Positions 1-8,429 of a stretch of 38,733 bases of DNA are shown here, piece by piece. The position numbers and the translations under genes are program-made. The DNA lies in the NCBI GenBank assembly GCA_009692505.1, contig SHZC01000023.1, positions 1 through 38,733 of the forward strand. Reading direction: 5' to 3'. Source of the stretch: Myxococcales bacterium (GTDB lineage: Bacteria > Myxococcota_A > Bradymonadia > UBA7976 > UBA1532). The notes beneath the pieces were generated by a model, which saw nothing but the letters and a program-made list of their open reading frames with translations, had not been told where the DNA came from and did not search any database. Each line of letters begins with the position of its first letter. Within the stretch, counting starts at the first letter, position 1.

Positions 1-228
1 TGCGCGGTCACGGTCTGGCTGCGGGCCTTGCCAGAGGAGCACTGGGACCGAGTGATTCGGCAAGGTGACCGAAGGCCGATGCAGGACCACCCCCACGCGC
101 TCGGAGAGCTCCGCGCCCTGCTCTCTTTCCGAGAGCCGTTGTATCGTCAAGCGACTTTGACCATTGAGACGAGCGGCAAGACCGTGACCGAAGTCGTCTC
201 CGAAATCTCTGCCGCGCTCTCGACCTGA
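1..228 (+). CDS. Shikimate-kinase-like domain, C-terminal fragment (possible BoxR-type regulator)
   Basis: The reading frame is open from the first base of the window and ends at TGA 226-228, so only the last 75 residues are visible. The sequence reads VWLRALPEEHW, then QGDRRPM, then FREPLYRQA, then ETSGKTV. This is the layout of the end of a shikimate kinase P-loop domain: LID region, the R-x-PLY helix, and a final strand of the DTSG type. The QGDxRPM signature is what I recall from the shikimate-kinase-like C-terminal domain of BoxR/BzdR-type XRE regulators of aromatic degradation, rather than from AroK itself. The N-terminal half, which would carry either a P-loop start or a helix-turn-helix domain, lies outside the window. 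The choice between AroK-like enzyme and regulator is therefore open. Confidence 0.6.
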   Translation, partial: CAVTVWLRALPEEHWDRVIRQGDRRPMQDHPHALGELRALLSFREPLYRQATLTIETSGKTVTEVVSEISAALST

Positions 229-240
229 TCGCCAGGATGC

Positions 241-268
241 TTGGATTACGGCCCTCGTTCGTTATAGA
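241..268 (+). promoter_or_regulatory. Candidate promoter for the Dam-like methylase
   Basis: A TTGGAT box at 241-246 is followed, after 16 bases, by TATAGA at 263-268. The GTG start of the methylase lies only nine bases further on. No Shine-Dalgarno sequence is visible, so if this promoter is real the transcript would be nearly leaderless. Both boxes are imperfect, and this is a weak call. Confidence 0.25.
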
Positions 269-277
269 AGTGCGGCT

Positions 278-1153
278 GTGACCCCCCAACCCAGCAAGCG
301 ACGCAGCACCCGACCGAGTCCCCGTCCGTTCCTGAAATGGGCCGGCGGTAAGCGCGCGTTGCTTCCACAAATCCTCGGTGCGTTGCCCGAAGGGAAGTTC
401 GAATTCTACGTCGAGCCGTTCCTCGGGGGCGGCGCTGTCTTCCTTGAGTCGTTCCGGACCGGGCGGATTGGTCGCGCGGTCCTCTGCGACCGGAACCTCG
501 AGCTGGTGGAGACTTGGCGGGCCGTAAAGACCGCGCCCAAGACGGTCTTCGAGCTCTTCGGGCAGTGGGCTCAGGACAAGGAGTCCTACTACGCCGTCCG
601 CGCCCTCGAGCCCGCCGAGCTGTCCCCCCACGCCCGGGCCGCGAGGGTGATCTATCTGAACCGCAACGGCTTCAACGGCCTCTATCGGCTCAATCGATCA
701 GGCGGATTCAACGTGCCGTACGGCGCGTATACGCGACCCCAGAGGCTCGACCTGGACAACCTCCTCGCGGTCTCTCACGCGCTGAAATCGGTCGAGCTGG
801 TCTGCGAAGACTTCGAGTCCGTCTTGAAGGCGGCACCGGCCGGCGCCGTCACCTACTGCGACCCGCCCTACTGGCCCGCGAGCAAGACCGCGAGCTTTCG
901 AGACTACGATCAGCGCGGCTTCACGGGCGAAGACCAACAGCGGTTGGGTGCCTGTTTTCGAGAGCTCGGTGGTCGCGGGATCGTCGGCCTGCTGTCGAAC
1001 GCCGACGTGCCCGAGACGCGGGCCTTATACGCGGGACTCGAGATCGGGACCGTCCAGTGCCGTCGCAGCATTAATCGCGACGGGGCCAAGCGCGGGATGG
1101 TCAACGAGCTGCTGGTACGGACTCCTACCGTCGACGGCCTCAAGACGCCGTGA
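278..1153 (+). CDS. dam: DNA adenine methylase, Dam/D12 class
   Basis: This 291-residue protein is an S-adenosylmethionine-dependent N6-adenine DNA methyltransferase of the D12 (MethyltransfD12) family. The AdoMet-binding block FLKWAGGK lies at about residues 18-25, followed by EPFLGGGAVF at 46-55, and the catalytic motif is DPPY at 195-198. The motif order (F-x-G-x-G before DPPY) is that of the alpha class that includes Dam. Length is close to E. coli Dam (278 aa). The GTG start at 278 has no good ribosome binding site, and about 10-15 residues precede the conserved core. No restriction endonuclease gene lies beside it, which fits an orphan methylase used for regulation, repair or replication timing. 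The usual Dam target GATC is family knowledge and is not shown here. Confidence 0.9.
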   Translation: MTPQPSKRRSTRPSPRPFLKWAGGKRALLPQILGALPEGKFEFYVEPFLGGGAVFLESFRTGRIGRAVLCDRNLELVETWRAVKTAPKTVFELFGQWAQDKESYYAVRALEPAELSPHARAARVIYLNRNGFNGLYRLNRSGGFNVPYGAYTRPQRLDLDNLLAVSHALKSVELVCEDFESVLKAAPAGAVTYCDPPYWPASKTASFRDYDQRGFTGEDQQRLGACFRELGGRGIVGLLSNADVPETRALYAGLEIGTVQCRRSINRDGAKRGMVNELLVRTPTVDGLKTP

Positions 1154-1202
1154 AGTTCGTCGCCGGTTGAATGTGCCCTGCCGCAGGTGCGACGATGCGC
1201 TC

Positions 1203-2780
1203 ATGATTGAGTGGCGAAATCGCGTACTGGACGGTCTTCGGAGCGGCTTGTTCTTCTGGACGCTCGGGGCGCTGTGCGCTTCGGCCCTGTCCGGCTGCAA
1301 AGGGGAAGACGTCGCGGTCGCGCCCTTGGAGAAGGACGGGGATCCCTTCGGCGAGGCCTTCGACGGCGGCGGCCCGGGCACCCTGGTGGACGCGGCCTCC
1401 ATGCTCGCCGATATCGAACCGTTCGAGCCCCTCCCGCCCGACGATCCTCACGCTCTGAGCGCGCCCCTCGATGCCCTGATCAACGGCTTTCCGGGTCGTT
1501 TCGCGCTCTATGCCGCCAACCTCAAGAATGGCGCGTCCGCGGCCCGAGGGGCCGATGAGTCGCTTCACGCCGGCTCGGCGATCCGGCTGCTCATGCTCGC
1601 GACATACACCGCCAAGGTCGCCAGCGGCGAGTTGTCGCCCGACTTTGAGCTCGTCTATACGCCGGACTTCTATCGGGGGGGCGACGTCGAGCTGACCGAG
1701 GACAAGTTCTGGTCGAAGTATCCCTTGTCCAAGCTGGCCACGATCGTCACGCAGGCCGCTGATCCGGCCGCCGAGGAGCTCCTGCTCAGCGCCATCGGGG
1801 GCCCCGCCGTGGTGAACGCGCTCATTGAAGGCCTCGCCATCGAAGGGATCGGGCGTTATCTGGGCCCCTGTGAGATGGACCGCGCTTACTTGATCCGGCT
1901 CGACCCGGCCTTCGGCGACCTCGACTGCGTGGCTCTGGGCAAGTGGCTTCGCAGCGAGGACGCGCGTGGCCTCGTGCCGACCCCCTTCGAGGTCGTGCCG
2001 GTTTACACCGACGTCCAGAAGCTGGGTGCGTGGACCCAAGTGATCGAGGCCGGGGAGAACACGGTGACGGCTCGTGGTCTCGGGGAGCTGCTCGCATACA
2101 TCCATGCGGAGCCCCTGCCGGACGACCCGACGCGCCCGACCACCCGCGATTTGCTCGCGCACGCGCTCGGCTCTGGTGGCGGCGGCAACGACCTACCCGA
2201 CGCGGTCTGGGTCTCCAACATTCAAGGCGCCATCTTTCAGGGGCGCGTCTGGGCGGCGATCGTTCGGGGGGGAGCGGCGCCCTTCGTTCTCGTGCTCCTG
2301 AGCGACCGCGAAGGCGTCGGCAACGTCGGTCGGCACTACGACACCGCCGGCCGGATGGTCTATCAGCAACTCGTGGGCGACTACGAGCTCGCGCCGCCCG
2401 CCGAGCCGACCGAGTGGCCCGCGTGGCTGGGCGCCATCTTCCTCAATCAGCCCGACGAGACGACCGCCTGTTCGGGCGAGCTGGTCCGCGGCTACGAGGC
2501 TCAGCGTGCCTGCCGTGAGATGCACCAGCGTGGTGATTTTCGTTTGGGTGAGCCGACGGCCGTGACGGTCATGGTCAACCAGGGCCCCGATGTCGAGACG
2601 ACCTGGCTGTGGACCGAGCCGGACGGCACGCGGCACCGCTATCAGGTCAGGCTCGCGAAGACGCAGGGCTGGTGGGCCTGGACCCGCAGCTTCGCCGCCG
2701 CAGTGGTCGGGCGATGGCGGCTTGATGTCTGGCTTAACGGCAAGCCCTGTCGTCTCCTGGCATTTGATGTCCGCGAATAG
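1203..2780 (+). CDS. Lipoprotein with degenerate class-A beta-lactamase-like fold and C-terminal DUF2914-like domain
   Basis: The open frame reaches back to 948 inside dam, but I chose ATG 1203 because it begins a clear lipoprotein signal: a hydrophobic stretch at residues 14-28, then the lipobox ending at Cys32 (LSGC). The product is 525 aa. Residues about 88-400 resemble the beta-lactamase2 / PBP-like serine hydrolase fold. Where the S-x-x-K motif is expected the protein has S125-A-I-R128. The SDN loop reads AAD, and the KTG strand reads SNIQG. Catalysis is therefore unlikely. The last ~80 residues, with a Trp-rich strand pattern and a closing GRWRLDVW...FDV, look like a DUF2914 domain. The following SDR-like gene starts 12 bases downstream. 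The protein is probably envelope-located; its role is unknown. Confidence 0.75.
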   Translation: MIEWRNRVLDGLRSGLFFWTLGALCASALSGCKGEDVAVAPLEKDGDPFGEAFDGGGPGTLVDAASMLADIEPFEPLPPDDPHALSAPLDALINGFPGRFALYAANLKNGASAARGADESLHAGSAIRLLMLATYTAKVASGELSPDFELVYTPDFYRGGDVELTEDKFWSKYPLSKLATIVTQAADPAAEELLLSAIGGPAVVNALIEGLAIEGIGRYLGPCEMDRAYLIRLDPAFGDLDCVALGKWLRSEDARGLVPTPFEVVPVYTDVQKLGAWTQVIEAGENTVTARGLGELLAYIHAEPLPDDPTRPTTRDLLAHALGSGGGGNDLPDAVWVSNIQGAIFQGRVWAAIVRGGAAPFVLVLLSDREGVGNVGRHYDTAGRMVYQQLVGDYELAPPAEPTEWPAWLGAIFLNQPDETTACSGELVRGYEAQRACREMHQRGDFRLGEPTAVTVMVNQGPDVETTWLWTEPDGTRHRYQVRLAKTQGWWAWTRSFAAAVVGRWRLDVWLNGKPCRLLAFDVRE

Positions 2781-2792
2781 AAGCCCTCGATC

Positions 2793-3476
2793 ATGAGCAT
2801 CTCCCGCGTTGTCCCAGGCCAGGTGGTCATCTTGGCCGGTGGAAGCCTCGGCGTCGGCTCCATCGCGGCGCGCGCGCTCTCGAGTGCGGGCGTGTCCGTA
2901 CACTTCGCCGTGCGTGGGCCTGTGCCGACCCTCGAGCCTGTCCCCGAAGGGCGTGGGGAGGTGATCTTCCTGGACACCGAGGCCTTCACGCCGACGGAGG
3001 TCTGCGAGACGGTCGGCAACGTCTCCGGTCGCCTCGACGCCCTCATCTATTGTGCGGCACCCGCGCTCGTCTCTCCCTATTGGCAGCTCGACGACGCGGC
3101 GTGGCGCCGTGGCGTCGAGGAGCCGCTCTTTGACGCGCACCACTGGGTTCAAGCCGCGATGCTGCAGATGCGCGAGCAGCACCACGGACGCATCATCATC
3201 ATCGGTCCGGCGGCGGGTCTGGAGCCCAACGATGATCGGGTGGCCACCAGCACGCTCGCCGGGGCTTTTCGGGGCCTGACCGAGTCGCTCGCTTACGCGG
3301 GGCTCCGCCTCAATGTCCAGTGTTGGGTCTTGCGTCTCGGGGCGCGCCCGGTCGATGTGGGCCGACCGACCGAGCACGCCTGGGCCCAGCTTGAGTCCAT
3401 CCTGATCTCGCTCCTGGAGGGTACGAGTGGCGTCCCCTCTGGTGGCGTCATCGACCTCGTCACGCAGGTGCCATGA
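2793..3476 (+). CDS. Degenerate short-chain dehydrogenase/reductase-like protein
   Basis: This 227-residue protein has a Rossmann fold of the SDR type. The cofactor loop GGSLGVG is at residues 16-22 (family consensus TGxxxGxG), and a NAG-equivalent strand reads LIYCAAPA. A conserved helix reads GLTESLA. The catalytic residues are missing: the Ser strand reads IIIIGPAAG, and the segment before GLTESLA holds neither the Tyr nor the Lys of YxxxK. It may bind a dinucleotide without catalysing hydride transfer, or act as a scaffold. Its stop overlaps the start of the next gene (ATGA at 3473), so the two are translationally coupled, and it follows the serine-hydrolase-like lipoprotein by 12 bases. 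The substrate is unknown. Confidence 0.7.
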   Translation: MSISRVVPGQVVILAGGSLGVGSIAARALSSAGVSVHFAVRGPVPTLEPVPEGRGEVIFLDTEAFTPTEVCETVGNVSGRLDALIYCAAPALVSPYWQLDDAAWRRGVEEPLFDAHHWVQAAMLQMREQHHGRIIIIGPAAGLEPNDDRVATSTLAGAFRGLTESLAYAGLRLNVQCWVLRLGARPVDVGRPTEHAWAQLESILISLLEGTSGVPSGGVIDLVTQVP

Positions 3477-4195
3477 GCGAGACCACCGAACGACCGTCGT
3501 TGCGGATCAGCGATGAGGACAACGCGGCGATGCGGGGTCTTCATCAGGCCGTGTCCTCCGGTGGCTTCGCGGGCCTGGTCACGGCGAGCCGCAAGCTCCG
3601 AGAGGCGCCGACTGGCCTGGTGGCCGCACTCTATCGTCGCGCGCTGGCTCAAGCCGAGTATCAGGCGTTCGCGCTGAAGGCCATCGTCGCTGATCCTCTC
3701 GTCCTCGAGCGATATCGAGCCGTCGCCGCGCAGGTGCTCGGCCAGCGGCTCGGCGCGGGGGAGTGGACGCGGCTTGGCGGTCTGCTCGCGTCGGACGACC
3801 CCTGGTGCCGCTTCTTCGCGATTCGTGCGGTCGCCTCGGGGCCCACGCCGCCGACGGAGATCGTCGAGAAGCTCGAGACGCTCATGAGCGATGATCACCG
3901 GCTCGAGGATGTGTTTCACGTCGTCCCGTTATGTGACGAGGCGGCCATGACACGACACGGACTCGCTTTGCCCCCCGGCCCGGCGGTTCAGGGATTCACG
4001 GCCCGGCGACGGACCCAGCTCAGCAGTCGGGACCCCGCACTGCGCTTCGCGGCCATCCGGATTCTCTCCCAACTCGGCGATTTCGAGGGCGTGCGCGCGC
4101 TCAAGGAGTGGGTGGCCTCGGGTGATGACGAGCCTCGGGGCGAGGGGCGCGCCCTGCTCGACGAGCTTCGGCGCCGGGCCTCGAATCGTCCGTAA
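3473..4195 (+). CDS. Helical-repeat (HEAT-like) protein of unknown function
   Basis: This 240-residue, mostly alpha-helical protein has no signal peptide or membrane segment. Pairs of amphipathic helices such as LGGLLASDDPWCRFFAIRAV (residues about 100-119) and SSRDPALRFAAIRILSQLGD (about 184-203) have the D-P-x-x-R-F-A-A-I-R pattern of HEAT or PBS-lyase-like repeats. These generally act as protein-interaction scaffolds. The start overlaps the SDR-like stop in an ATGA, so a functional link to that protein is likely. No catalytic motif is recognised. It is followed by a 52-base gap before the large secreted protein. Confidence 0.65.
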   Translation: MSETTERPSLRISDEDNAAMRGLHQAVSSGGFAGLVTASRKLREAPTGLVAALYRRALAQAEYQAFALKAIVADPLVLERYRAVAAQVLGQRLGAGEWTRLGGLLASDDPWCRFFAIRAVASGPTPPTEIVEKLETLMSDDHRLEDVFHVVPLCDEAAMTRHGLALPPGPAVQGFTARRRTQLSSRDPALRFAAIRILSQLGDFEGVRALKEWVASGDDEPRGEGRALLDELRRRASNRP

Positions 4196-4247
4196 TCGTT
4201 CGAGTCACTCTGGCGGCGAACGCCTCACTGACGCGATACTCGCCGCC

Positions 4248-6737
4248 ATGAAGACACCCTTGCTCGTCAAGTCGCCTGCTGTCGTCGTCTGTCTCGCTGC
4301 CGTGGTGATGGGCGCCTTGGGGCTGTGGGGCGTGCCCACTCAAGCCGTCGCCCAGGTCACGCCGTTTGGTCAGCGCGTCAACGAGGCCATTGATCGCGGA
4401 CTCTCCTACTACCGGGCGATTCAGGGCGGGGATGGCTCCTTCGGCGGCGGCGGCGAGAGCACGGGGCTCGCGGCGTTGTGTTTCCTCGAAAAGCGGTTGA
4501 ACGCGGACTGGAACGCGCCCCAGGCCGGCTACATGGGCATGGACGCGGCGGACCAGGGGCGCGTGCGAAACGCGATGCGGTACGTCATCACGTCGGAGCC
4601 CGGCTTCAACGGTTCGCCCTCCCAGTCGTACTACACGGGCGCGGGCCTCATGGCGCTGTCCGTCTATCTGCGGACGGGCGGGCCGGACGACGTGGGCGCC
4701 GGCACGACCGTGCGTCAGGCGATCTCCAACGGCGTCAACGCCCTGCTCAATAACCAAGGAAACTTCGGCCTGAACATCGGTGGGTGGAGTTACGAGGGCG
4801 CGGAGCCCGACGGCGATCTGTCGACCACACAGTTCGCCATGGCGGGCCTCTCGGCGGCCGACCAAGCCTCACCCGGCGCCGCGGCCACGCTGCCGGCGGC
4901 GATCGGCTTCGTCAATAACACCAAGAAAGAGGACGGGGGTCACGTCTATCGGGGCGGGCTGCAGGGGGAGATGCAGTCCACCGGCTCGATGACCGCCTCA
5001 GGTCTGTGGACCTACCGACTCGCCGGATTGCCCGTCGAAGACGCCAATGTTCAGGGTGCATTGACTTGGCTGTCGAACAACTATGTCTATGACACCCACG
5101 TCAACGCGCACTTTGAACAGAGCTACTACTACTACCTCTGGGCCGCGGCCAAGGGCTTCGAGGTCTCGGCGCAGAGCGCTGGGGGTCTCAACGCCTCGAC
5201 CATCGGCGGGGTTCGGGACACGGCGGCCGACGGGTACCCGGAGGAGCCCCGCAACTGGTACTACGACTTCGCGTGGGCCCTCTTGCAGTACCAGGAGGGC
5301 GATGGGCACTGGGAGCGCGTCGGGAGCTGGACCATCGGCTCGTCCACCGCGTTCGCCATTCTCGTCCTCGAGCGCAGCTTGGGCGGCGCCTGCGTCGACG
5401 TTGATCTCGACGGGACGTGCGGTGGCGAGGACAACTGCCCCGAGGCGGCCAACCCTGACCAGGGGGATCCCGACGGCGATGGCTTGGGCGACGTCTGCGA
5501 CAACTGCCCGCTCGTCCCCAACGCCGGGCAAGAAGACGCGGACGGCGACGGCGTCGGCGATGCCTGCGGTGAACCCTGCTTCAATAACCGTGGCGAACCC
5601 ATCGCGCCGATGGCCTGCCCCACTGGACGCCCGGGGATCTGCCGCTTGGGGCACCAAGTCTGCGTCAACGGTTTCTACGTCTGCGTCGAAGACGTGGCCC
5701 CCGGCGAGGAGGTCTGTAACGCCGAGGACGACGACTGTGACGGTACCGTGGACGAGCACCTCCGAAACGCCTGCGGCTTCTGCGCCGTCCTCGCCGTCGA
5801 GCTCTGCGATGGGGACGACAACGACTGTAATGGCCAGACCGACGAAGGGGAGCCGTGCCCACCCGGGCAGGTCTGCGTCGAGGCCGAGTGCCGCTTTCAG
5901 TGCGATGGCAACGAGTGCGTCGAGGCCGGCACCTTCTGCGATCAGGCGCGTAACCTCTGCATCGACCTCTGCTTCGGCGTCGCCTGCGCGGCCCCCTCGG
6001 AGTGCGACATCAACGACGGTCAATGCAAAGACCGCTGCGCCATGGTCGCGTGTCCCATGGGGACTCAGTGCCTTCACGGACAATGCATTCAAGGCGACTG
6101 CACCCAAAACGGCTGCCTCGATGGACAAGCGTGCATCGCCGGTGTCTGCCAGATTGATCCCTGCTCCGCCTGCGTGGGCACGGCTTTCTGCCGCGAGGGC
6201 GTCTGCGTCGAGAGCTGTGCTGAGGTCTCCTGCCCGCTGAGGCAGAGCTGCGTGGACGGGCACTGTGAGGGTGATCTTTGCGGAGGCTTTCAGTGCGATC
6301 ACGGCCTGACCTGCATCGGCGGCGACTGCGTTTCTGACCCCTGCACGAGCGTGCGGTGCGACGAGGGGCTCGTCTGCGTCTCTGGCCAGTGTCACGGAGA
6401 TCTCTGCACCGGCATCGACTGCCCTCAGGGTCAACGCTGCGAGGTCAATTACACTGGCGCGCAGGGCTCCGGGCAGGGCTCGGCCCAATGCGTCGCCGGT
6501 TGGGCCGAGCCCCCGCCCCCGCCGATCTTCGATCCCCTGCCTCCGGGAGGCGCCACCGCAGACGCCGGCTTCATCGATCTCGGCACGTCCGAGGAGAAGC
6601 CCGGCGACGGCGGCTGTAGCTGCCGTGTCACGGATGGACCGAAGGGCTTCGTTTGGCCGTTGGGGTCCATCGTGGTGCTTGGCCTGCTCCGCCGCCGCCG
6701 AAGGTCCGCGAGCCCTGCCTCTGCGCTTGGTGCGTGA
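4248..6737 (+). CDS. Secreted toroid / TSP3 / Cys-rich protein with MYXO-CTERM-like tail
   Basis: ATG 4248 is chosen over the longer frame beginning at 4122 because it opens a signal peptide (hydrophobic core at residues 11-30, likely cleavage near AVA-Q36). The product is 829 aa. Residues about 45-380 contain repeated helix pairs with Gly-Ser-Trp/Phe motifs (GDGSFGGG, GGWSYEG, GDGHWERVG), as in prenyltransferase/squalene-oxidase-type alpha-toroids. Residues about 383-445 are thrombospondin type 3 calcium repeats (DNCP..NPDQ.D.DGDG.GD.C). Two MopE-like metal motifs follow at about 489-535 (CNAEDDDCDG, CDGDDNDCNG). Cys-rich repeats of about 27 residues run to about 755. The C-terminus has GGCSC, a short hydrophobic stretch, then RRRRR, as in MYXO-CTERM sorting tails. 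It is likely a calcium-binding cell-surface or outer-membrane-anchored protein; its ligand is unknown. Confidence 0.85.
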   Translation: MKTPLLVKSPAVVVCLAAVVMGALGLWGVPTQAVAQVTPFGQRVNEAIDRGLSYYRAIQGGDGSFGGGGESTGLAALCFLEKRLNADWNAPQAGYMGMDAADQGRVRNAMRYVITSEPGFNGSPSQSYYTGAGLMALSVYLRTGGPDDVGAGTTVRQAISNGVNALLNNQGNFGLNIGGWSYEGAEPDGDLSTTQFAMAGLSAADQASPGAAATLPAAIGFVNNTKKEDGGHVYRGGLQGEMQSTGSMTASGLWTYRLAGLPVEDANVQGALTWLSNNYVYDTHVNAHFEQSYYYYLWAAAKGFEVSAQSAGGLNASTIGGVRDTAADGYPEEPRNWYYDFAWALLQYQEGDGHWERVGSWTIGSSTAFAILVLERSLGGACVDVDLDGTCGGEDNCPEAANPDQGDPDGDGLGDVCDNCPLVPNAGQEDADGDGVGDACGEPCFNNRGEPIAPMACPTGRPGICRLGHQVCVNGFYVCVEDVAPGEEVCNAEDDDCDGTVDEHLRNACGFCAVLAVELCDGDDNDCNGQTDEGEPCPPGQVCVEAECRFQCDGNECVEAGTFCDQARNLCIDLCFGVACAAPSECDINDGQCKDRCAMVACPMGTQCLHGQCIQGDCTQNGCLDGQACIAGVCQIDPCSACVGTAFCREGVCVESCAEVSCPLRQSCVDGHCEGDLCGGFQCDHGLTCIGGDCVSDPCTSVRCDEGLVCVSGQCHGDLCTGIDCPQGQRCEVNYTGAQGSGQGSAQCVAGWAEPPPPPIFDPLPPGGATADAGFIDLGTSEEKPGDGGCSCRVTDGPKGFVWPLGSIVVLGLLRRRRRSASPASALGA

Positions 6738-6770
6738 ATCTGACTCTGTGGCCGACTATGTTGCGGCCGC

Positions 6771-8429
6771 ATGGCAATCGGCACGCACCCCATCTTCCAC
6801 TTCAATGAGCACCGCGACGACATCCGGCGAGAGGTGATCGCCCGCGTCGTCGCCGATCTGTCGACGTTCGGAGGGGTGACGACGCCTCGGAGCCACCAGC
6901 TCCTGCTCAACGACGCCGCCTATCACGAGATTGACAGGCTCAATCAGGGCGGCAGCAAGGACCAACTCGAGCGTTGGCAGCGGCTCGCGCGACGCCTGCT
7001 CCGCATGACCCCTGCGGAGCTCGCCGCCGAGGTGGAGAGCGAGTGCGCGCACTACGTCGACGACGTCCAGGGGCACTTCGACCGGCGCGTCTACAACTTG
7101 GCGACGCGCGTCCTGCCGCTCGGCCTGGGCCTGCTCTTCAAAGGCACCGATGTCGCGCAGACCGTGAAGGATCTCGCGCGTCTGGAGGGGCTCGCCGGCT
7201 TTCGTGAGCTGCGGGATCTCTCGGGCCGCATCCGGCTCGAAGGGGAGATCGACACCGTGCGTCGTCTCGCGCAGAAGGGCACGCTCGTCGTCGTGCCCAC
7301 GCACTCGTCCAACATGGACTCCATCGTGCTCGGCTGGGCGCTCATGGAGGCGAACCTGCCGCCGGTCATCTACGGCGCGGGCAGGAACCTCTTCGCCAAT
7401 CCAGTCATGGCCTTCTTCATGCGGAACCTCGGCGCCTACCGCGTCGATCGGCGGCTCAAGTTCTCGCTCTATAAAGAGGTGCTCAAGACCTATAGTCAGG
7501 TCCTCCTCGAGCGTGGCTATCACAACCTCTTCTTCCCTGGAGGGACTCGGTCGCGCTCGGGTCGGGTCGAGCAGCGGCTGAAGCTCGGCTTGCTCGGCAG
7601 CGCCTTGACCGCGACGTCTGAGCGACTGCAGCGCGGCGATGACCGGCCCATCTTCATCGTCCCGACCACGATCAACTATCCGCTCGTCCTCGAGGCGGAG
7701 TCGCTCGTGGAGGACCATCTGCGCGAGATGGGCAAGGAGCGATACCTGGCTGAAGACGACGGCTTCGATACGCTCGGCAAGCTCGGTCATTACGCGATGA
7801 AGGTCATGAGCCTTGAGACCTCGATGGCGATTCGTTTCGGTGCGCCCCTCGATGTCTTTGGCAACGTGGTCGGGCCCGATGGTCACAGCCGCGGCCCGGA
7901 TGGGACGGCGCTCCGGCGGGAGCGGTACCTGTTCCGCGACGGACGGCCCACCGTCGATGTCAAACGTGATGCGGAGTATACGCGTATCCTCGGGCGCTCA
8001 GTCTCCGAGGCCTTCCAGCGCGAGACGGTCCTGATGCCGACTCAGGTGCTCGCCTGGCTCATGCTCGAGCGCGAGCGGCGCATCGCCCCGGGGCTCGACC
8101 TCTTCACGCTCCTCCGGACGGCGAGCGGCGACCACCACCCCTGGGGGCTGGTCGGCGAGGACGTCGATTGGCTCCGCGCGAGGCTCGTGACGCTCGAGTC
8201 GCAGGGGCACCTCCGCCTCGATCCTTTTGTGCGAACCGCGCCCGTCGGACAGCTCGTCGAGCAGGCGATCAAGACGTTTGCCATGTATCATCTGCGGCCC
8301 GCGCTCGAGCGCACCGACGACGGCGTCGTGGTCGGCGATCCCAAGCTCCTCTACTACTACGGCAATCGCTTAGAGGGCTACGCCGACGCCCTGCGTGATG
8401 GCCCGAGCCGCGTTCGGGTGGCGTCATGA
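6771..8429 (+). CDS. PlsB-like glycerol-3-phosphate 1-O-acyltransferase family protein
   Basis: This 552-residue protein belongs to the PlsB/PlsC-type acyltransferase superfamily, which transfers fatty acyl groups to glycerol phosphates at the membrane. The catalytic H-x4-D is THSSNMD (His178, Asp183). The substrate block GAYRVDRR lies at 221-228 and the block FPGGTRSRSG at 255-264, followed by IFIVPTTINY. The usual Glu of the third block (FPEGTRS, or VEGGRS in PlsB) is Gly here. The length and the C-terminal extension are closer to PlsB than to PlsC (about 240 aa). The stop overlaps the start of the GpsA-like gene (ATGA at 8426), an attractive pairing because GpsA makes the glycerol-3-phosphate that PlsB uses. 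There is no clear ribosome binding site; a TATGTT hexamer ends eight bases before the ATG. Confidence 0.8.
   Translation: MAIGTHPIFHFNEHRDDIRREVIARVVADLSTFGGVTTPRSHQLLLNDAAYHEIDRLNQGGSKDQLERWQRLARRLLRMTPAELAAEVESECAHYVDDVQGHFDRRVYNLATRVLPLGLGLLFKGTDVAQTVKDLARLEGLAGFRELRDLSGRIRLEGEIDTVRRLAQKGTLVVVPTHSSNMDSIVLGWALMEANLPPVIYGAGRNLFANPVMAFFMRNLGAYRVDRRLKFSLYKEVLKTYSQVLLERGYHNLFFPGGTRSRSGRVEQRLKLGLLGSALTATSERLQRGDDRPIFIVPTTINYPLVLEAESLVEDHLREMGKERYLAEDDGFDTLGKLGHYAMKVMSLETSMAIRFGAPLDVFGNVVGPDGHSRGPDGTALRRERYLFRDGRPTVDVKRDAEYTRILGRSVSEAFQRETVLMPTQVLAWLMLERERRIAPGLDLFTLLRTASGDHHPWGLVGEDVDWLRARLVTLESQGHLRLDPFVRTAPVGQLVEQAIKTFAMYHLRPALERTDDGVVVGDPKLLYYYGNRLEGYADALRDGPSRVRVAS

Noticed and set aside
2193..3377. 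394-codon reverse-strand open frame
   Set aside because: It overlaps the serine-hydrolase-like and SDR-like genes in antisense and lacks a recognisable domain.
4998..6488. 496-codon reverse-strand open frame inside the surface-protein gene
   Set aside because: It is a shadow of the repetitive Cys-rich coding sequence, with Ala/Val-rich composition typical of antisense frames.
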